From Eubacterium sp. (GTDB taxonomy: Bacteria > Bacillota > Clostridia > Lachnospirales > Lachnospiraceae), in assembly GCA_022769325.1 (NCBI GenBank), contig JALEKC010000140.1, forward strand, positions 1 to 51,451: DNA of 51,451 nt. The letters are read 5' to 3'. Of the stretch, positions 42,866-51,451 are shown one piece after another. Every line of letters starts with the position of its first letter. Position 1 is the first letter of the stretch. Under the pieces are notes generated by a model, which saw nothing but the letters and a program-made list of their open reading frames with translations, searched no databases and was not told the origin of the DNA. The translations under genes and the position numbers were made by a program.

Positions 42866-43651
42866 CTATTGTTCCAGCCATTTTAATATATAATACGGAT
42901 TGATACTTATCTCTTTTCCGCCTATATCTACATAAATTCCAAAGTGCAAATGCACATCAAATTTGCCTTTTGTTCCTTCTTCTCCATATCCGGTATTTCC
43001 AAGATAGCCCAGTAAATCCCCGGCTTTTACCACATCTCCCACAGCCAGCCCCTGCCGGTATGAATCCAGATGTGCATAATACAAATAAGCACCATGGGTA
43101 CTCCGTATCCCGAGGCGATAACCACCAAGTTCCAGCCATCCCATTTTCTCCACAATTCCATCGCAAACGCTCACCGCAGGAAAATATCCGGGTTCATTAT
43201 TGGACGTCATTAAATCCACCCCTTCATGCCTGCGATTTCCGCCATAATTCCTTACCATATTCCATGAATTTTCATAGGAAACCGTCTCTCCATTTATCCC
43301 ATCATAACCCACGGGGAAACAACTCAAATCACTGAGCACGGTAGCATAAGCATCCTCCCAGCCGGACAAAATATCCGGATTCAGTTGCCAGGTAAAAAAG
43401 CATGGCACCCTTTGATACTTTTTGCTTTGTATCGAATAAATCTGCTGAAGAGCCAGTTTTCGATAATTGGTATTTTCTTCCTCCACCGGCAGTTCAAATG
43501 CCCGAAAAGATTCCATAGCTTCTTCAATTGGTACCGCATCTGCCGCCATCACTCCCGTCAATACCCATCTTGTTTCCATGGGAATCAGGAGAACACAGAG
43601 AGCCAGGACAAACCATGTCCTTCCCTTTTTTCTTTTTCTTTCCCGCCTCAT
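42866..43651 (-). CDS. M23-family (LytM-like) peptidase
   Basis: Probable cell-wall endopeptidase or its regulator, exported by an N-terminal segment (WFVLALCVLLIPMETRWVLTG). Zinc-site residues are visible in NRRHEGVDLM (HxxxD) and FDVHLHFGIY (HxH), with GTKGKF between. The catalytic core occupies about residues 140-255. The track start (TTG 43693) is possible, but ATG 43651 directly follows a well-initiated seven-codon reading frame (GGGAGG, ATG GCT ... TAA) whose stop overlaps it as TAATG, so translation could be coupled (261 residues). Next to murI, which supplies D-glutamate for the same peptidoglycan. Confidence 0.88.
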   Translation of the reverse strand: MRRERKRKKGRTWFVLALCVLLIPMETRWVLTGVMAADAVPIEEAMESFRAFELPVEEENTNYRKLALQQIYSIQSKKYQRVPCFFTWQLNPDILSGWEDAYATVLSDLSCFPVGYDGINGETVSYENSWNMVRNYGGNRRHEGVDLMTSNNEPGYFPAVSVCDGIVEKMGWLELGGYRLGIRSTHGAYLYYAHLDSYRQGLAVGDVVKAGDLLGYLGNTGYGEEGTKGKFDVHLHFGIYVDIGGKEISINPYYILKWLEQ

Positions 43652-43689
43652 TACACACCTGCTTTTCCAGCCATTATCAGGCCTCCCTA

Positions 43690-44502
43690 TCAATAAGCCT
43701 CTATATCTACAACCTGCGCCGAATTAACATGGCAGGAAAGAACATCATCCGCAAAAGAAATAAATTTTTCCATACCATCGCTAACATAATAATCATATGT
43801 GGGTTCCTCTTCCTCTATGCCTAATGTATTGAGCAGATTGTTTTCTGCCAGAAGTAGTTTGAGAGATTTGGCCGTCTCATAAGCCGGATTTACCAATTTG
43901 ACATTTTCACCGATTTCACGGCCTATGGTCCGTTTCAAAAGAGGATAATGGGTACATCCTAAAATCAGGGAATCAATATCATATTCTTTGAATTCATGCA
44001 GATATCTTCCCGCAATATCCTCTGTCACCCGGTCTTCCCACAATCCCTCCTCCACAAGAGGAACAAATAGAGGGCATGCCTTACTGACCACCGTGATTTC
44101 GGGATTGATCTTATGAAGATATTTACTATAGACTCCACTTTTTATCGTGCTTTCTGTACCAATGATACCAATGTTATTGGTCCTTGTGGTATTGGCTGCC
44201 ATAATAGCTCCGGGTTCTACCACACCAATAATGGGAATATCCAAATCCGCCCGGATTTCATCCAAGGCAAGAGCACTGGCTGTATTGCAGGCAACCACAA
44301 TGGCCTTCACCTGCTTGGTCTGCAAAAAGCGGACAATCTGTTTACTATATTTGCATACTGTTTTCTGAGATTTGCTTCCATAGGGAACTCTCGCCGTATC
44401 TCCAAAATATACCAGACTCTCTGCCGGAAGCTGGCGCATAATCTCCTTTACAACCGTCAGCCCCCCTACTCCCGAATCAAAAACACCAATTGGTGCATTC
44501 AT
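43690..44502 (-). CDS. murI: Glutamate racemase
   Basis: Converts L-glutamate to D-glutamate for peptidoglycan. The two catalytic cysteines are in VVACNTASALA (about residue 74) and LGCTHYPLLK (about 184). The N-terminal phosphate-independent fold is GVFDSGVGGLTVVKE, and the YFGDTARVPYG motif follows. The track begins at 44622, well before the RBS. GGAGG lies 10 nt upstream of ATG 44502, which gives the normal 270 residues. It lies downstream of the RND gene's terminator and a repeated structured segment, so it probably starts a new transcription unit, although I could not identify a good promoter. Confidence 0.95.
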   Translation of the reverse strand: MNAPIGVFDSGVGGLTVVKEIMRQLPAESLVYFGDTARVPYGSKSQKTVCKYSKQIVRFLQTKQVKAIVVACNTASALALDEIRADLDIPIIGVVEPGAIMAANTTRTNNIGIIGTESTIKSGVYSKYLHKINPEITVVSKACPLFVPLVEEGLWEDRVTEDIAGRYLHEFKEYDIDSLILGCTHYPLLKRTIGREIGENVKLVNPAYETAKSLKLLLAENNLLNTLGIEEEEPTYDYYVSDGMEKFISFADDVLSCHVNSAQVVDIEAY

Positions 44503-44555
44503 ATTTATCCATCCTCCAATCCAAGGCAAGAAATTCGATTTCACACATAACATTT

Positions 44556-44597
44556 TGTGCAAGCACAATGGTCCTTGTCGGATTTGTGCTACAAAAA
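44556..44597 (-). repeat. Dispersed repeat, copy 2 (upstream of murI)
   Basis: Same-orientation copy of 17047-17088. On the minus strand it shows GTAGCACAA, CCGACAA and a perfect TTGTGC-TT-GCACAA palindrome, directly after the T-tract of the RND gene terminator and 54 bp before the murI start. Confidence 0.7.
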
Positions 44598-44626
44598 GGC
44601 CATGAAGGATTACTCCTTCCATGACC
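44593..44626 (-). terminator. Terminator of the RND exporter gene
   Basis: A GGTCATGGAAGGA stem pairs with its complement around a TAA-type loop, followed on the minus strand by TTTTTG. It lies about 35 bp after the stop. Confidence 0.8.
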
Positions 44627-44661
44627 TCTTTATTATATTCTTTTTCTATTTTTGTTGCAAC

Positions 44662-47600
44662 CTATTTTTCGGATTTCTTTTGTGTCTCCAGCTCCGGCAC
44701 CAAATCCTTCTTTCGATTTAATATCGCATAGATACAAGGTACCACAAACAGCGTCAAAAGTGTACCATAAATCAATCCACCGATGGTTACGATTGCCATA
44801 GGACGAATCATATCCGAACCACTGTCGGAACTGACAATCATTGGTATCAATCCAAGAATCGTAGTCAGAGCCGTCATCATAATAGGACGAAGTCTTGTCT
44901 TTCCGGCTTCCACGATTGCCTCATATTTGGTAATTCCCTGTTGACGCAACTGGTTGATGTAATCTACCAGCACGATACCATTGTTTACAATGATACCGGA
45001 AAGCATGACAAATCCAATCAATGCAATGACACTTACTTCACTGCCGGAAATCCAGAGTCCCATAAATCCGCCGGTAAAGGCAAGAGGAATCGTAAATAGG
45101 ATGATAAATGGTGACAGCAGGGACTGAAATTGTGCTACCATAATCAAATACATAAAGATTACGCCCACAATAAACATCAATGCCACCTGATTTATGGATT
45201 CATTGATTGTCTCATCTTCTCCGGTAAATTCCAATTCATAGCCGGAAGGAAGTTTGTAATCATCCAGAACTTTATGAACTTCCGTACTTACAAGACCTAC
45301 ATTGTAATCATCTCCCAACGTAAGGGACACGGTCATAAATCTCGTCTGACTGATCCGATTGATGGAAGATGGTGTGTCTGCCATACTAAAGTCTGCAATC
45401 TTGGACAGTTTTACCTTCTTGGTCTTTTGCGTCTGGGAATCGGTATACTCAATCGACATTTTTTCAAGGTCGCTCCGGTTCAGTTTTTCATCTTTTTCAT
45501 CACTTACAAAAACATCCAGATCTTCGGTATCCGTAGACAATGTTGTCACCGATGACGCATCCTTGATACGGGCATTGATTTGCTGGAATACTTGCGCCAC
45601 GGTAAGCGAATATTCCATGGCTTTGTCTTTTTTCACCGTGATACGCAATTCCTGACTGGCATCTTCCATTCCATTGGTAACTTCCGTAATTCCCTCGACA
45701 CCTTCCACCTTTTTCATAATCTCTTCGGAAATCTGCTGCAATTTATCCAAATCTTTTCCTTTGATACGCATGGTGATTCCGGCACCAAACATAGAACTCA
45801 TATCCATTGCCGAAGCCTCGATGGATACATCGCAAGGGATATCCTTCACTTTTTCTTCCATGTCTTTTTTGATATCCTTGTTGGAACGCTTATTCTCTTC
45901 CTTCAAAAGAATATAAACGGATATATTGTCAGAGCCTCCGGACATGGAAGACATCATTCCGCCGCCACCGGACATGGCACCTACAGTCTCCACTCCATCC
46001 ACTTTCATAAACTGCTCCATGATTTTATTGGAATTATCATACAATTCCTGCTGACTCATGGTATCATTATCCTCTGGAATGGAAATGGTAGCCGTCATCT
46101 GTGTGCTTCGCATCTCCGGCATAAAAGCTGTTCCCTTCGCTACCGAGAGTACCGCAAATAGTACCAGCAATGCCAGGGCACCAAGCAATACAAAGATTTT
46201 CTTATGAAGCAGTATCCGCAACACTTTTCCATATATATTTTGAATTATTACAATGATTTTGTTTGGTTTGGATTTTGCTCTGCGAAGCAATCCCTGGGAC
46301 ATGGCTGGCACCAGTGTCAAAGCCACTACCAGACTGGCCAGCAGGGAATATGCCAGCGTAAGCGCCAAATCCGTAAACAATTGTCTTGTAATTCCTTCCG
46401 TAAATACAATTGGCGCAAAGACGCATATGGTTGTTAGGGTGGATGCCAAAATAGCTCCTCCAACCTGCTTTGCTCCCTCAATAGAGGCTTCTTTGATACC
46501 ATATCCCTCTTCATTGCGGAGTCGGAATATATTTTCAATGACAACTACGGAGTTATCCACCAGCATACCAACTCCCAGCGCAAGACCGGAAAGAGAAATT
46601 ACATTTAAGGTTACTCCGCTAAAATACATCAATACCACTGCGGCCACCACACTCAACGGTATGGAACAGGCCACAATCAACGTTGGTTTCCAATCTTTTA
46701 AGAACAAAAGCAAAATGAGGATAGAGAACAACGCACCAAATATGAGATTATTTACCACGGAATCTACCACCAGGTCGATATAAAGTCCCTGGTTCATAAG
46801 AATGGTAGTATGTAATCCCTCATTGTCCTGTTCCAATTTTTCCAGACGGTCTGCCAGACGATTGGTCACATCACCGGTAGAATATCCTGTGGCTTTTTCC
46901 ATGACAACAGCCACTGCCGGATTTCCATTGACCATGGTATAAACATCCTCTGAATTATCTGTCACTGCAATATCTGCCACATCGGAAAGGCGAATGGGGT
47001 CCAAATCATCCAGTCCCATATCACAAATCACAAGATTTTCAATATCTTCCTGGCTCTCAACTTTCTCACCAACTTTCACCAGATAGGAAACATCCTTATC
47101 GGTGATATAACCTGCCGGCATATCAAAGTTTTCCGCCTTCAAAATATTTTCTACCATTGACTTGGTAATAATCTTTTTGAGATTGGAACCATCTTTTGTG
47201 GTCTTTTTATTGTCCTTTAACTGTTTTTCCGCTTCATCTAATTTACTTTCTCCGTCATTCACCTGTACTTCTGCCACACTCAATTTAATAGCTGCCAGAA
47301 CTTTTTGTTTATTAATCTCATTTTTTGCCTCTTCTACGGAGATTTGACCTTTTTCTAATTTATCTTTTGCCTCCAGCAATTTTTCTTTGCCTTCGGCCAC
47401 TTTTTTCTTACCACTGGTCAGCTGTTTTTTGCTTGTTGCCAATTTCTTTTCCTGGGTATTGATGGTTTGCATCCCTTCCTGGGCTTTCGTCAATCCAGCT
47501 TCCACCTCTGCCACCTTACCCGGCAGATCCTCTTGGGAAATTCCCTGCTCTGTCAATTTTTGCTGCATCACATTTAATTGTGAATTCACTGCATCCAACT

Positions 47601-48624
47601 GACCTTTCAGTTCTGCATTTTCTCCCACTGCTGCCAACTGGGTCTCCAATGCCTGTTTCTGCTGCGTCAATGCAGTCAGACTAGCCTGTAACTGCGTCAA
47701 AGATGTTTTTGTCGATGTCAAAGTCTTAATGGTAGCTTCCAGACTTGCTTTTTGTGTACTAAGCTGAGCCTGGCCGGATTTCAATTCTTTCTCTGCCTTC
47801 GCCAATTCCTTTTCCTTTGACTCAATAGTTTTTAAATTCGTATTGATAGTTTCCAGGGTTTTTTTCATCTTCTCCGAGGATTTATCTAATTTTGCCTCCC
47901 CCTTGGCAAGCTGATCCGCTGTCTGATTTTGCTTATCCGTCAGCGTCTCTTTTCCATCCTGGATTTTGTCTTTATTTTTCTCAATTTTTTCGGAAGCATC
48001 CTGCAGTTTTCCATCAATGGCATCCTGAACCTTCTGGTTCATAGCCTTGAGTTTGTCTTCCTGAATAATAACTTCCACTTTTTTATCCACTTCACCGGAG
48101 GTCGAAACAGAAGCTACTCCTTCTACATTTTCCAGATCCGGAATAATATCATTTTTCGCTTTTTCCGTAACCTGGATACTATCCATATTATCATAGTCAA
48201 GGGAAGCAACCATAATCGGCATCATATCCGGATTCATCTTCATAATAGTAGGACTACCGATGGTATCATCCCATTGGGCCGATACCATATCCAGACTCTC
48301 CCGCATGTCAATGGTTGCGGTATTCATGTCAGTATTTTCATTAAATTCCAAGATAACCACAGACATATTGCTATTCGATACAGATGAAACTTCTTTCATA
48401 TTGGTAATACTTGCCATAGCCTGTTCCACCGGTTTTGTCACAGCAGACTCTACCTCTTCCGGACTGGCTCCCGGATAAGTGGTCATAACAATGGCATAAG
48501 GAAATTCCATATCCGGCATCAAATCCGTGCTCATGTTGCTGATAGACAAAAAACCAAGAATAAGCACCAAAACAACTGCCACTAAGACAGTATATGGCTT
48601 TCTTACACTATATTTTGATAACAT
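44662..48624 (-). CDS. RND-family exporter with inserted coiled coil
   Basis: Proton-driven exporter of the AcrB/HAE-like class with 1320 residues, about 280 more than AcrB. It has 12 predicted spans (e.g. VLVAVVLVLILGFLSI at the N-terminus, ILILLLFLKDWKPTLIVACSIPLSVVAAVVLM). Proton-relay sequences are LGVGMLVDNSVVVIENIFRL, with a single Asp where AcrB has two, and GGAILASTLTTICVFAPIVF. In the first porter loop, residues about 200-480 are a Lys/Glu/Gln-rich coiled coil (DKSSEKMKKTLETINTN, QLAAVGENAELKGQLDAV). No separate adaptor gene is adjacent, so the insertion may replace one. A consensus promoter lies upstream. Confidence 0.92.
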   Translation of the reverse strand: MLSKYSVRKPYTVLVAVVLVLILGFLSISNMSTDLMPDMEFPYAIVMTTYPGASPEEVESAVTKPVEQAMASITNMKEVSSVSNSNMSVVILEFNENTDMNTATIDMRESLDMVSAQWDDTIGSPTIMKMNPDMMPIMVASLDYDNMDSIQVTEKAKNDIIPDLENVEGVASVSTSGEVDKKVEVIIQEDKLKAMNQKVQDAIDGKLQDASEKIEKNKDKIQDGKETLTDKQNQTADQLAKGEAKLDKSSEKMKKTLETINTNLKTIESKEKELAKAEKELKSGQAQLSTQKASLEATIKTLTSTKTSLTQLQASLTALTQQKQALETQLAAVGENAELKGQLDAVNSQLNVMQQKLTEQGISQEDLPGKVAEVEAGLTKAQEGMQTINTQEKKLATSKKQLTSGKKKVAEGKEKLLEAKDKLEKGQISVEEAKNEINKQKVLAAIKLSVAEVQVNDGESKLDEAEKQLKDNKKTTKDGSNLKKIITKSMVENILKAENFDMPAGYITDKDVSYLVKVGEKVESQEDIENLVICDMGLDDLDPIRLSDVADIAVTDNSEDVYTMVNGNPAVAVVMEKATGYSTGDVTNRLADRLEKLEQDNEGLHTTILMNQGLYIDLVVDSVVNNLIFGALFSILILLLFLKDWKPTLIVACSIPLSVVAAVVLMYFSGVTLNVISLSGLALGVGMLVDNSVVVIENIFRLRNEEGYGIKEASIEGAKQVGGAILASTLTTICVFAPIVFTEGITRQLFTDLALTLAYSLLASLVVALTLVPAMSQGLLRRAKSKPNKIIVIIQNIYGKVLRILLHKKIFVLLGALALLVLFAVLSVAKGTAFMPEMRSTQMTATISIPEDNDTMSQQELYDNSNKIMEQFMKVDGVETVGAMSGGGGMMSSMSGGSDNISVYILLKEENKRSNKDIKKDMEEKVKDIPCDVSIEASAMDMSSMFGAGITMRIKGKDLDKLQQISEEIMKKVEGVEGITEVTNGMEDASQELRITVKKDKAMEYSLTVAQVFQQINARIKDASSVTTLSTDTEDLDVFVSDEKDEKLNRSDLEKMSIEYTDSQTQKTKKVKLSKIADFSMADTPSSINRISQTRFMTVSLTLGDDYNVGLVSTEVHKVLDDYKLPSGYELEFTGEDETINESINQVALMFIVGVIFMYLIMVAQFQSLLSPFIILFTIPLAFTGGFMGLWISGSEVSVIALIGFVMLSGIIVNNGIVLVDYINQLRQQGITKYEAIVEAGKTRLRPIMMTALTTILGLIPMIVSSDSGSDMIRPMAIVTIGGLIYGTLLTLFVVPCIYAILNRKKDLVPELETQKKSEK

Positions 48625-48658
48625 CGTATCCCTCCTTAAATCAATTGAACATAATTAT

Positions 48659-48671
48659 TTAACCACGTTAA
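48659..48671. promoter_or_regulatory. Candidate operator at the RND promoter
   Basis: Perfect palindrome TTAAC-CAC-GTTAA lies between the promoter and the start codon. It could bind a repressor; no regulator gene is adjacent. Confidence 0.4.
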
Positions 48672-48691
48672 GTTTTGTCGTTTAGTTTTAG

Positions 48692-48719
48692 AGTATAGCA
48701 CATTCTTTCTGTTTGTCAA
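48692..48719 (-). promoter_or_regulatory. Promoter of the RND exporter
   Basis: TTGACA (48714-48719) and TATACT (48692-48697), spacing 16 bp. Confidence 0.82.
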
Positions 48720-48747
48720 TACGATTCTTATACTTTTTGCGAAAGTG

Positions 48748-49896
48748 TCATAAATCATACATTTCTTCCAATAAGTCCACAATTTCCTTTGCCGATTGTC
48801 CGGCCTTTTCTGTATGATATGTTTCTTTTGCCATCCTTCGTTCTTCCCCAAAAGAATCTTTTCCTTCCGCAATTTCCCGAAAAAAACATTGCAACTGGGA
48901 AAACTCTTCCACATAATATCCCTTCACCGCTTTCTTATAATCCGGAAAAGCCAGCGTAAAGTGTTGAAAATATTCCTCCTTGTCCTGTATCGTAAGAGCA
49001 ATAGGCTTATCCGTAAGCAAATAGTCAAAATAAACAGAAGAATAGTCGGTAATCAAAGCATCCGTCAGAGCCAGTAATTCATACAGTGTGCAATGGTATT
49101 TTGTCAAATAAGCATCATCTGCAATGACAATATGAGGAAGATGTTCCTCCTGAAAAACGGATAAATCCTGCACCGGATGGGGGCGAAACAAAAGCAGTAT
49201 TTCCTCTTTTTCCAATTGTTTTTCCAGAGCAAGAAGCTGTTCTTTTTTCTCCACCACCGGCATTCCATAGGGATACGGACTCTGAAGTGCCTTGTCCCGG
49301 TGAGCCCGGTGCTGACGATAGGTAGGCATCCAAATGACACATTTATGATAGGAAGTTCTATCCCTTTGCCACTCGGGCAATGCATGGGGATGAACCAGCA
49401 CATCATTGCGGGGATAACCCATAGAGCAAAGAATTTGTTCAGGAACCTGAATCTGTTTTTCGAAAATATCATACCAATAGGGGGACTGTACCATATATTG
49501 GTCACACTCCCCAAATTTTCTGCTATATTCCAAGTCTATTTTGATTGGCATACCATGTCCCAGATGAAAACGAATTTGTCCCTTTCTTCGTTTATTTACA
49601 AAAGAATTACAATCGAAAATATACCGACTGGTATTTAATACAAAGGCACGTTTTATCGTTTCTCTCAGTCCGGTGGGCTGGTTTTCAAAATAGGAAACGC
49701 CTTCCGGCAATTTCCAATCTGCTTTTCCGGCAAAAGTCTTCATCCAATACATTCGATATTTTTTTTGATAGCCTCTCCGTAAAAGTTCTTCATACAAGGC
49801 ATAGGTATTGTCCGACATATCCGGATGGCTCTCAAAAATCATGGCTTTTTGTAAAGGCAAAAGCCGCATCAATCCAACCAAAAGCTTTTTAATCAT
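48748..49896 (-). CDS. CDP-glycerol:polyglycerophosphate glycerophosphotransferase-like
   Basis: A TagF/TagB-type transferase that adds glycerol-phosphate or a related alditol-phosphate to a surface polymer, acting at the cytoplasmic side of the membrane. Typical motifs are FESHPDMSDNTYALYEELLRRG, the HLGHGMPIKID region (His-rich active site), MGYPRNDVLV, LLLFRPHP and DALITDYSSVYFDYLLTDKPI. I use ATG 49896 (382 residues, GGGG 6 nt upstream), as the track start at 49956 lies before it. It is 10 bp after the sugar-nucleotide dehydratase gene and probably belongs to a cell-surface polysaccharide or teichoic-acid cluster that continues outside the window. Confidence 0.88.
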   Translation of the reverse strand: MIKKLLVGLMRLLPLQKAMIFESHPDMSDNTYALYEELLRRGYQKKYRMYWMKTFAGKADWKLPEGVSYFENQPTGLRETIKRAFVLNTSRYIFDCNSFVNKRRKGQIRFHLGHGMPIKIDLEYSRKFGECDQYMVQSPYWYDIFEKQIQVPEQILCSMGYPRNDVLVHPHALPEWQRDRTSYHKCVIWMPTYRQHRAHRDKALQSPYPYGMPVVEKKEQLLALEKQLEKEEILLLFRPHPVQDLSVFQEEHLPHIVIADDAYLTKYHCTLYELLALTDALITDYSSVYFDYLLTDKPIALTIQDKEEYFQHFTLAFPDYKKAVKGYYVEEFSQLQCFFREIAEGKDSFGEERRMAKETYHTEKAGQSAKEIVDLLEEMYDL

Positions 49897-49906
49897 TTTT
49901 TTCCCC

Positions 49907-51451
49907 TCATTTTTCTGTTTGCTGACAATTGTTTTCCTGGCGACTGGTGGTCTCATAGAAATTTGTCAATTTTTTATCGATGACTTTCTTCTCTTTTTTC
50001 TCTTTTTCTTTTTGATATTGGTACGTAGGCACCATATCTGCCACAATTTGTTTGATATTGGGCACTTCACTATAAGCCTCTTCATAGAGAATCTGCAAGC
50101 GGTCAAAGAACGCATTTTCATCAAATTTCAATGGCTTTCCGATATGAATCAGCTCATTCTCTGTCTGAGTCAGTCCTTCTTCGTCCATCAAAATTTCTTC
50201 ATATAATTTTTCGCCGGGACGAAGACCGGAGTATACAATTTTGATGTCTTCATCCGGCACATACCCGGACAACTTGATTAAATTTCTTGCCAAATCATCT
50301 ATTTTTACCGGTTCGCCCATGTCCAAAACAAATATTTCTCCACCTTTTGCAAAAGCTCCTGCCTGCAAAACCAAAGATACGGCTTCCGGAATTGTCATGA
50401 AATAACGGATAATACGTTTATCCGTCACCGTAACCGGACCTCCCTCTTCAATCTGTTTTTTAAACAGCGGAATCACACTTCCGTTACTCCCCAACACATT
50501 TCCAAAACGAACGGCCACAAATTCCGTGGAAGATTGACGGCTGAGTCCCTGCACAATCATTTCACAAATTCGCTTGGAAGCACCCATGATGTTGGTAGGA
50601 TTCACGGCTTTATCCGTAGAAATCAGCACAAATTTTTGTGCCCCATATTTATCTGCCGCCAACGCCACTTTATAGGTACCAAAAACATTATTTTTAATAG
50701 CTTCATTGGGACTGTCTTCCATCAAAGGCACGTGTTTATGTGCCGCCGCATGATATACAATATCCGGATGAAAGGTGGCAAATACCTGGTCTACGCGACT
50801 GGTATTTCGAACCGAGCCAATCAAAACTTCCAAATGAAGATATGGATAATGTCTTCTCAGCTCCTGCTGGATATCGTAGGCATTATTTTCATAAATATCA
50901 AATATAATAAGCATCTTTGGCTGATTTGCCGCAATCTGCCGACACAATTCACTCCCGATGGAACCACCGCCACCGGTCACAAGCACCACTTTATTTTTCA
51001 CATACCCGGTAATAGAATCTAAATCCGTCTTAACCGGTTCTCTGCCAAGTAAGTCCTCGATTTGAACCGGACGGATTTTTTCCACCGCTGCCTCGCCATT
51101 GACAAATTGGTATACTCCCGGCAGAATTTTCAAATCGGCTCCGGTATGCTGGCAAAGTTCCAAAATTTCTTTGACATCTTTTTTCGGTGCACTTGGCATA
51201 GCCACAATAATCTCGTTGATTTCATAATGTCTGGCGGCATCCAGAATCTTATCTCTTCCCCCGATGACCTTTATTCCATTGATAAATGTATTTTGCTTGG
51301 ATTTATTGTCATCGATGACACAACAAATATGACTATCTAACTTCTTACTCATTTTCAATTCATTAATAACCATATTTCCGGCTTCTCCGCCGCCGATAAC
51401 CATGGTGTTGCGCATGCCCACCCCATGAACATTTTCATTATATAAAAGGCG
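49907..51451 (-). CDS. CapD/WbpM-type UDP-sugar 4,6-dehydratase (5' end missing)
   Basis: Short-chain dehydrogenase that probably oxidises and dehydrates a UDP-HexNAc as the first step of an amino-sugar pathway for polysaccharide. The frame is open to the right edge, so the true N-terminus, normally with membrane spans, is missing. Visible are a first dinucleotide-binding-like domain (VIGGGEAGNMVINELK), the main Rossmann motif LVTGGGGSIGSELCRQI, VYHAAAHKHVPLMEDSP, and STDKAVNPTNIMGASKR. There the usual Tyr of YxxxK is Met (MGASK), as in CapD/WbpM-type enzymes. The C-terminal tail is Lys/Gln-rich. It is followed by the CDP-glycerol transferase. Confidence 0.92.
   Translation of the reverse strand, partial: RLLYNENVHGVGMRNTMVIGGGEAGNMVINELKMSKKLDSHICCVIDDNKSKQNTFINGIKVIGGRDKILDAARHYEINEIIVAMPSAPKKDVKEILELCQHTGADLKILPGVYQFVNGEAAVEKIRPVQIEDLLGREPVKTDLDSITGYVKNKVVLVTGGGGSIGSELCRQIAANQPKMLIIFDIYENNAYDIQQELRRHYPYLHLEVLIGSVRNTSRVDQVFATFHPDIVYHAAAHKHVPLMEDSPNEAIKNNVFGTYKVALAADKYGAQKFVLISTDKAVNPTNIMGASKRICEMIVQGLSRQSSTEFVAVRFGNVLGSNGSVIPLFKKQIEEGGPVTVTDKRIIRYFMTIPEAVSLVLQAGAFAKGGEIFVLDMGEPVKIDDLARNLIKLSGYVPDEDIKIVYSGLRPGEKLYEEILMDEEGLTQTENELIHIGKPLKFDENAFFDRLQILYEEAYSEVPNIKQIVADMVPTYQYQKEKEKKEKKVIDKKLTNFYETTSRQENNCQQTEK

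Noticed and set aside
1-51451. Mobile elements, integrases, phage or plasmid genes
   Set aside because: No transposase, integrase or structural phage genes, and no long flanking repeats, were recognised. The window looks like ordinary chromosome.

Overview
The window reads as a chromosomal segment of a low-GC, anaerobic Firmicute, most likely a Lachnospiraceae member (Clostridia). The case rests on a glycyl-radical pyruvate formate-lyase with its activase, a Clostridia-style acpP-fabD-fabG-fabF/fabZ cluster, secreted proteins with Thr/Pro linkers and Fn3, LRR or Big_2 domains, a CDP-glycerol transferase, and strong AGGAGG ribosome sites with TTGACA-17-TATAAT promoters. I cannot name the genus. 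I see no phage, transposase, CRISPR array or rRNA. Most genes are on the minus strand.

Layout by region. 1-735: 5' part of glycyl-tRNA synthetase. 0.9-4.6 kb: secreted LRR/Fn3 protein, then a queA and diacylglycerol-kinase-like operon. 4.7-8.3 kb (+): ppx-ppk1 polyphosphate operon, converging on a small alarmone synthetase (8.4-9.1 kb). 9.2-12.0 kb: operon of a YhfC-type membrane protein, an HD hydrolase, an RsuA-type pseudouridine synthase and RNase H. 12.05-16.8 kb: MMPL exporter, secreted coiled-coil protein and TetR regulator, with two copies of a TGACC-N3-GGTCA operator at the promoter. 16.8-17.45 kb: the only long gene-free stretch. It holds a structured, partly repeated element and a five-unit hairpin array that forms the 3' UTR of pflBA. 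17.45-20.5 kb: pflB-pflA. 20.5-24.5 kb: fatty-acid synthesis genes. 25.1-25.4 kb: tRNA-Thr and tRNA-Pro. 25.5-27.7 kb: htpG with a perfect CIRCE box.

28.2-32.1 kb: a small Cys-rich protein, a GH13 isoamylase/GlgX-like protein that has lost most catalytic residues, and an ABC-F ATPase. 32.2-33.5 kb: CNNM/HlyC-type transporter. 33.9-38.0 kb: a MinD/ParA-like protein with an odd P-loop, a membrane protein, a PAP2 phosphatase, a GHL10-type secreted hydrolase and a DUF5662-like protein. 38.2-40.6 kb: large Big_2 surface protein. 40.7-44.5 kb: murI, an M23 peptidase, an unknown membrane protein, an RluA-type synthase and a DJ-1 protein. 44.7-48.6 kb: RND exporter with a large inserted coiled coil. 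48.7 kb to the end: CDP-glycerol transferase and a CapD/WbpM-type sugar-nucleotide dehydratase that runs off the window.

The strongest leads are the catalytically degenerate GH13 protein, the 54-bp hairpin array and adjacent structured element downstream of pflA (part of which recurs upstream of murI), the RND pump with a built-in coiled coil, the paired TetR operators, and a long stem-loop in the acpP-fabD gap. All functional statements come from motifs read by eye; no database search was run.
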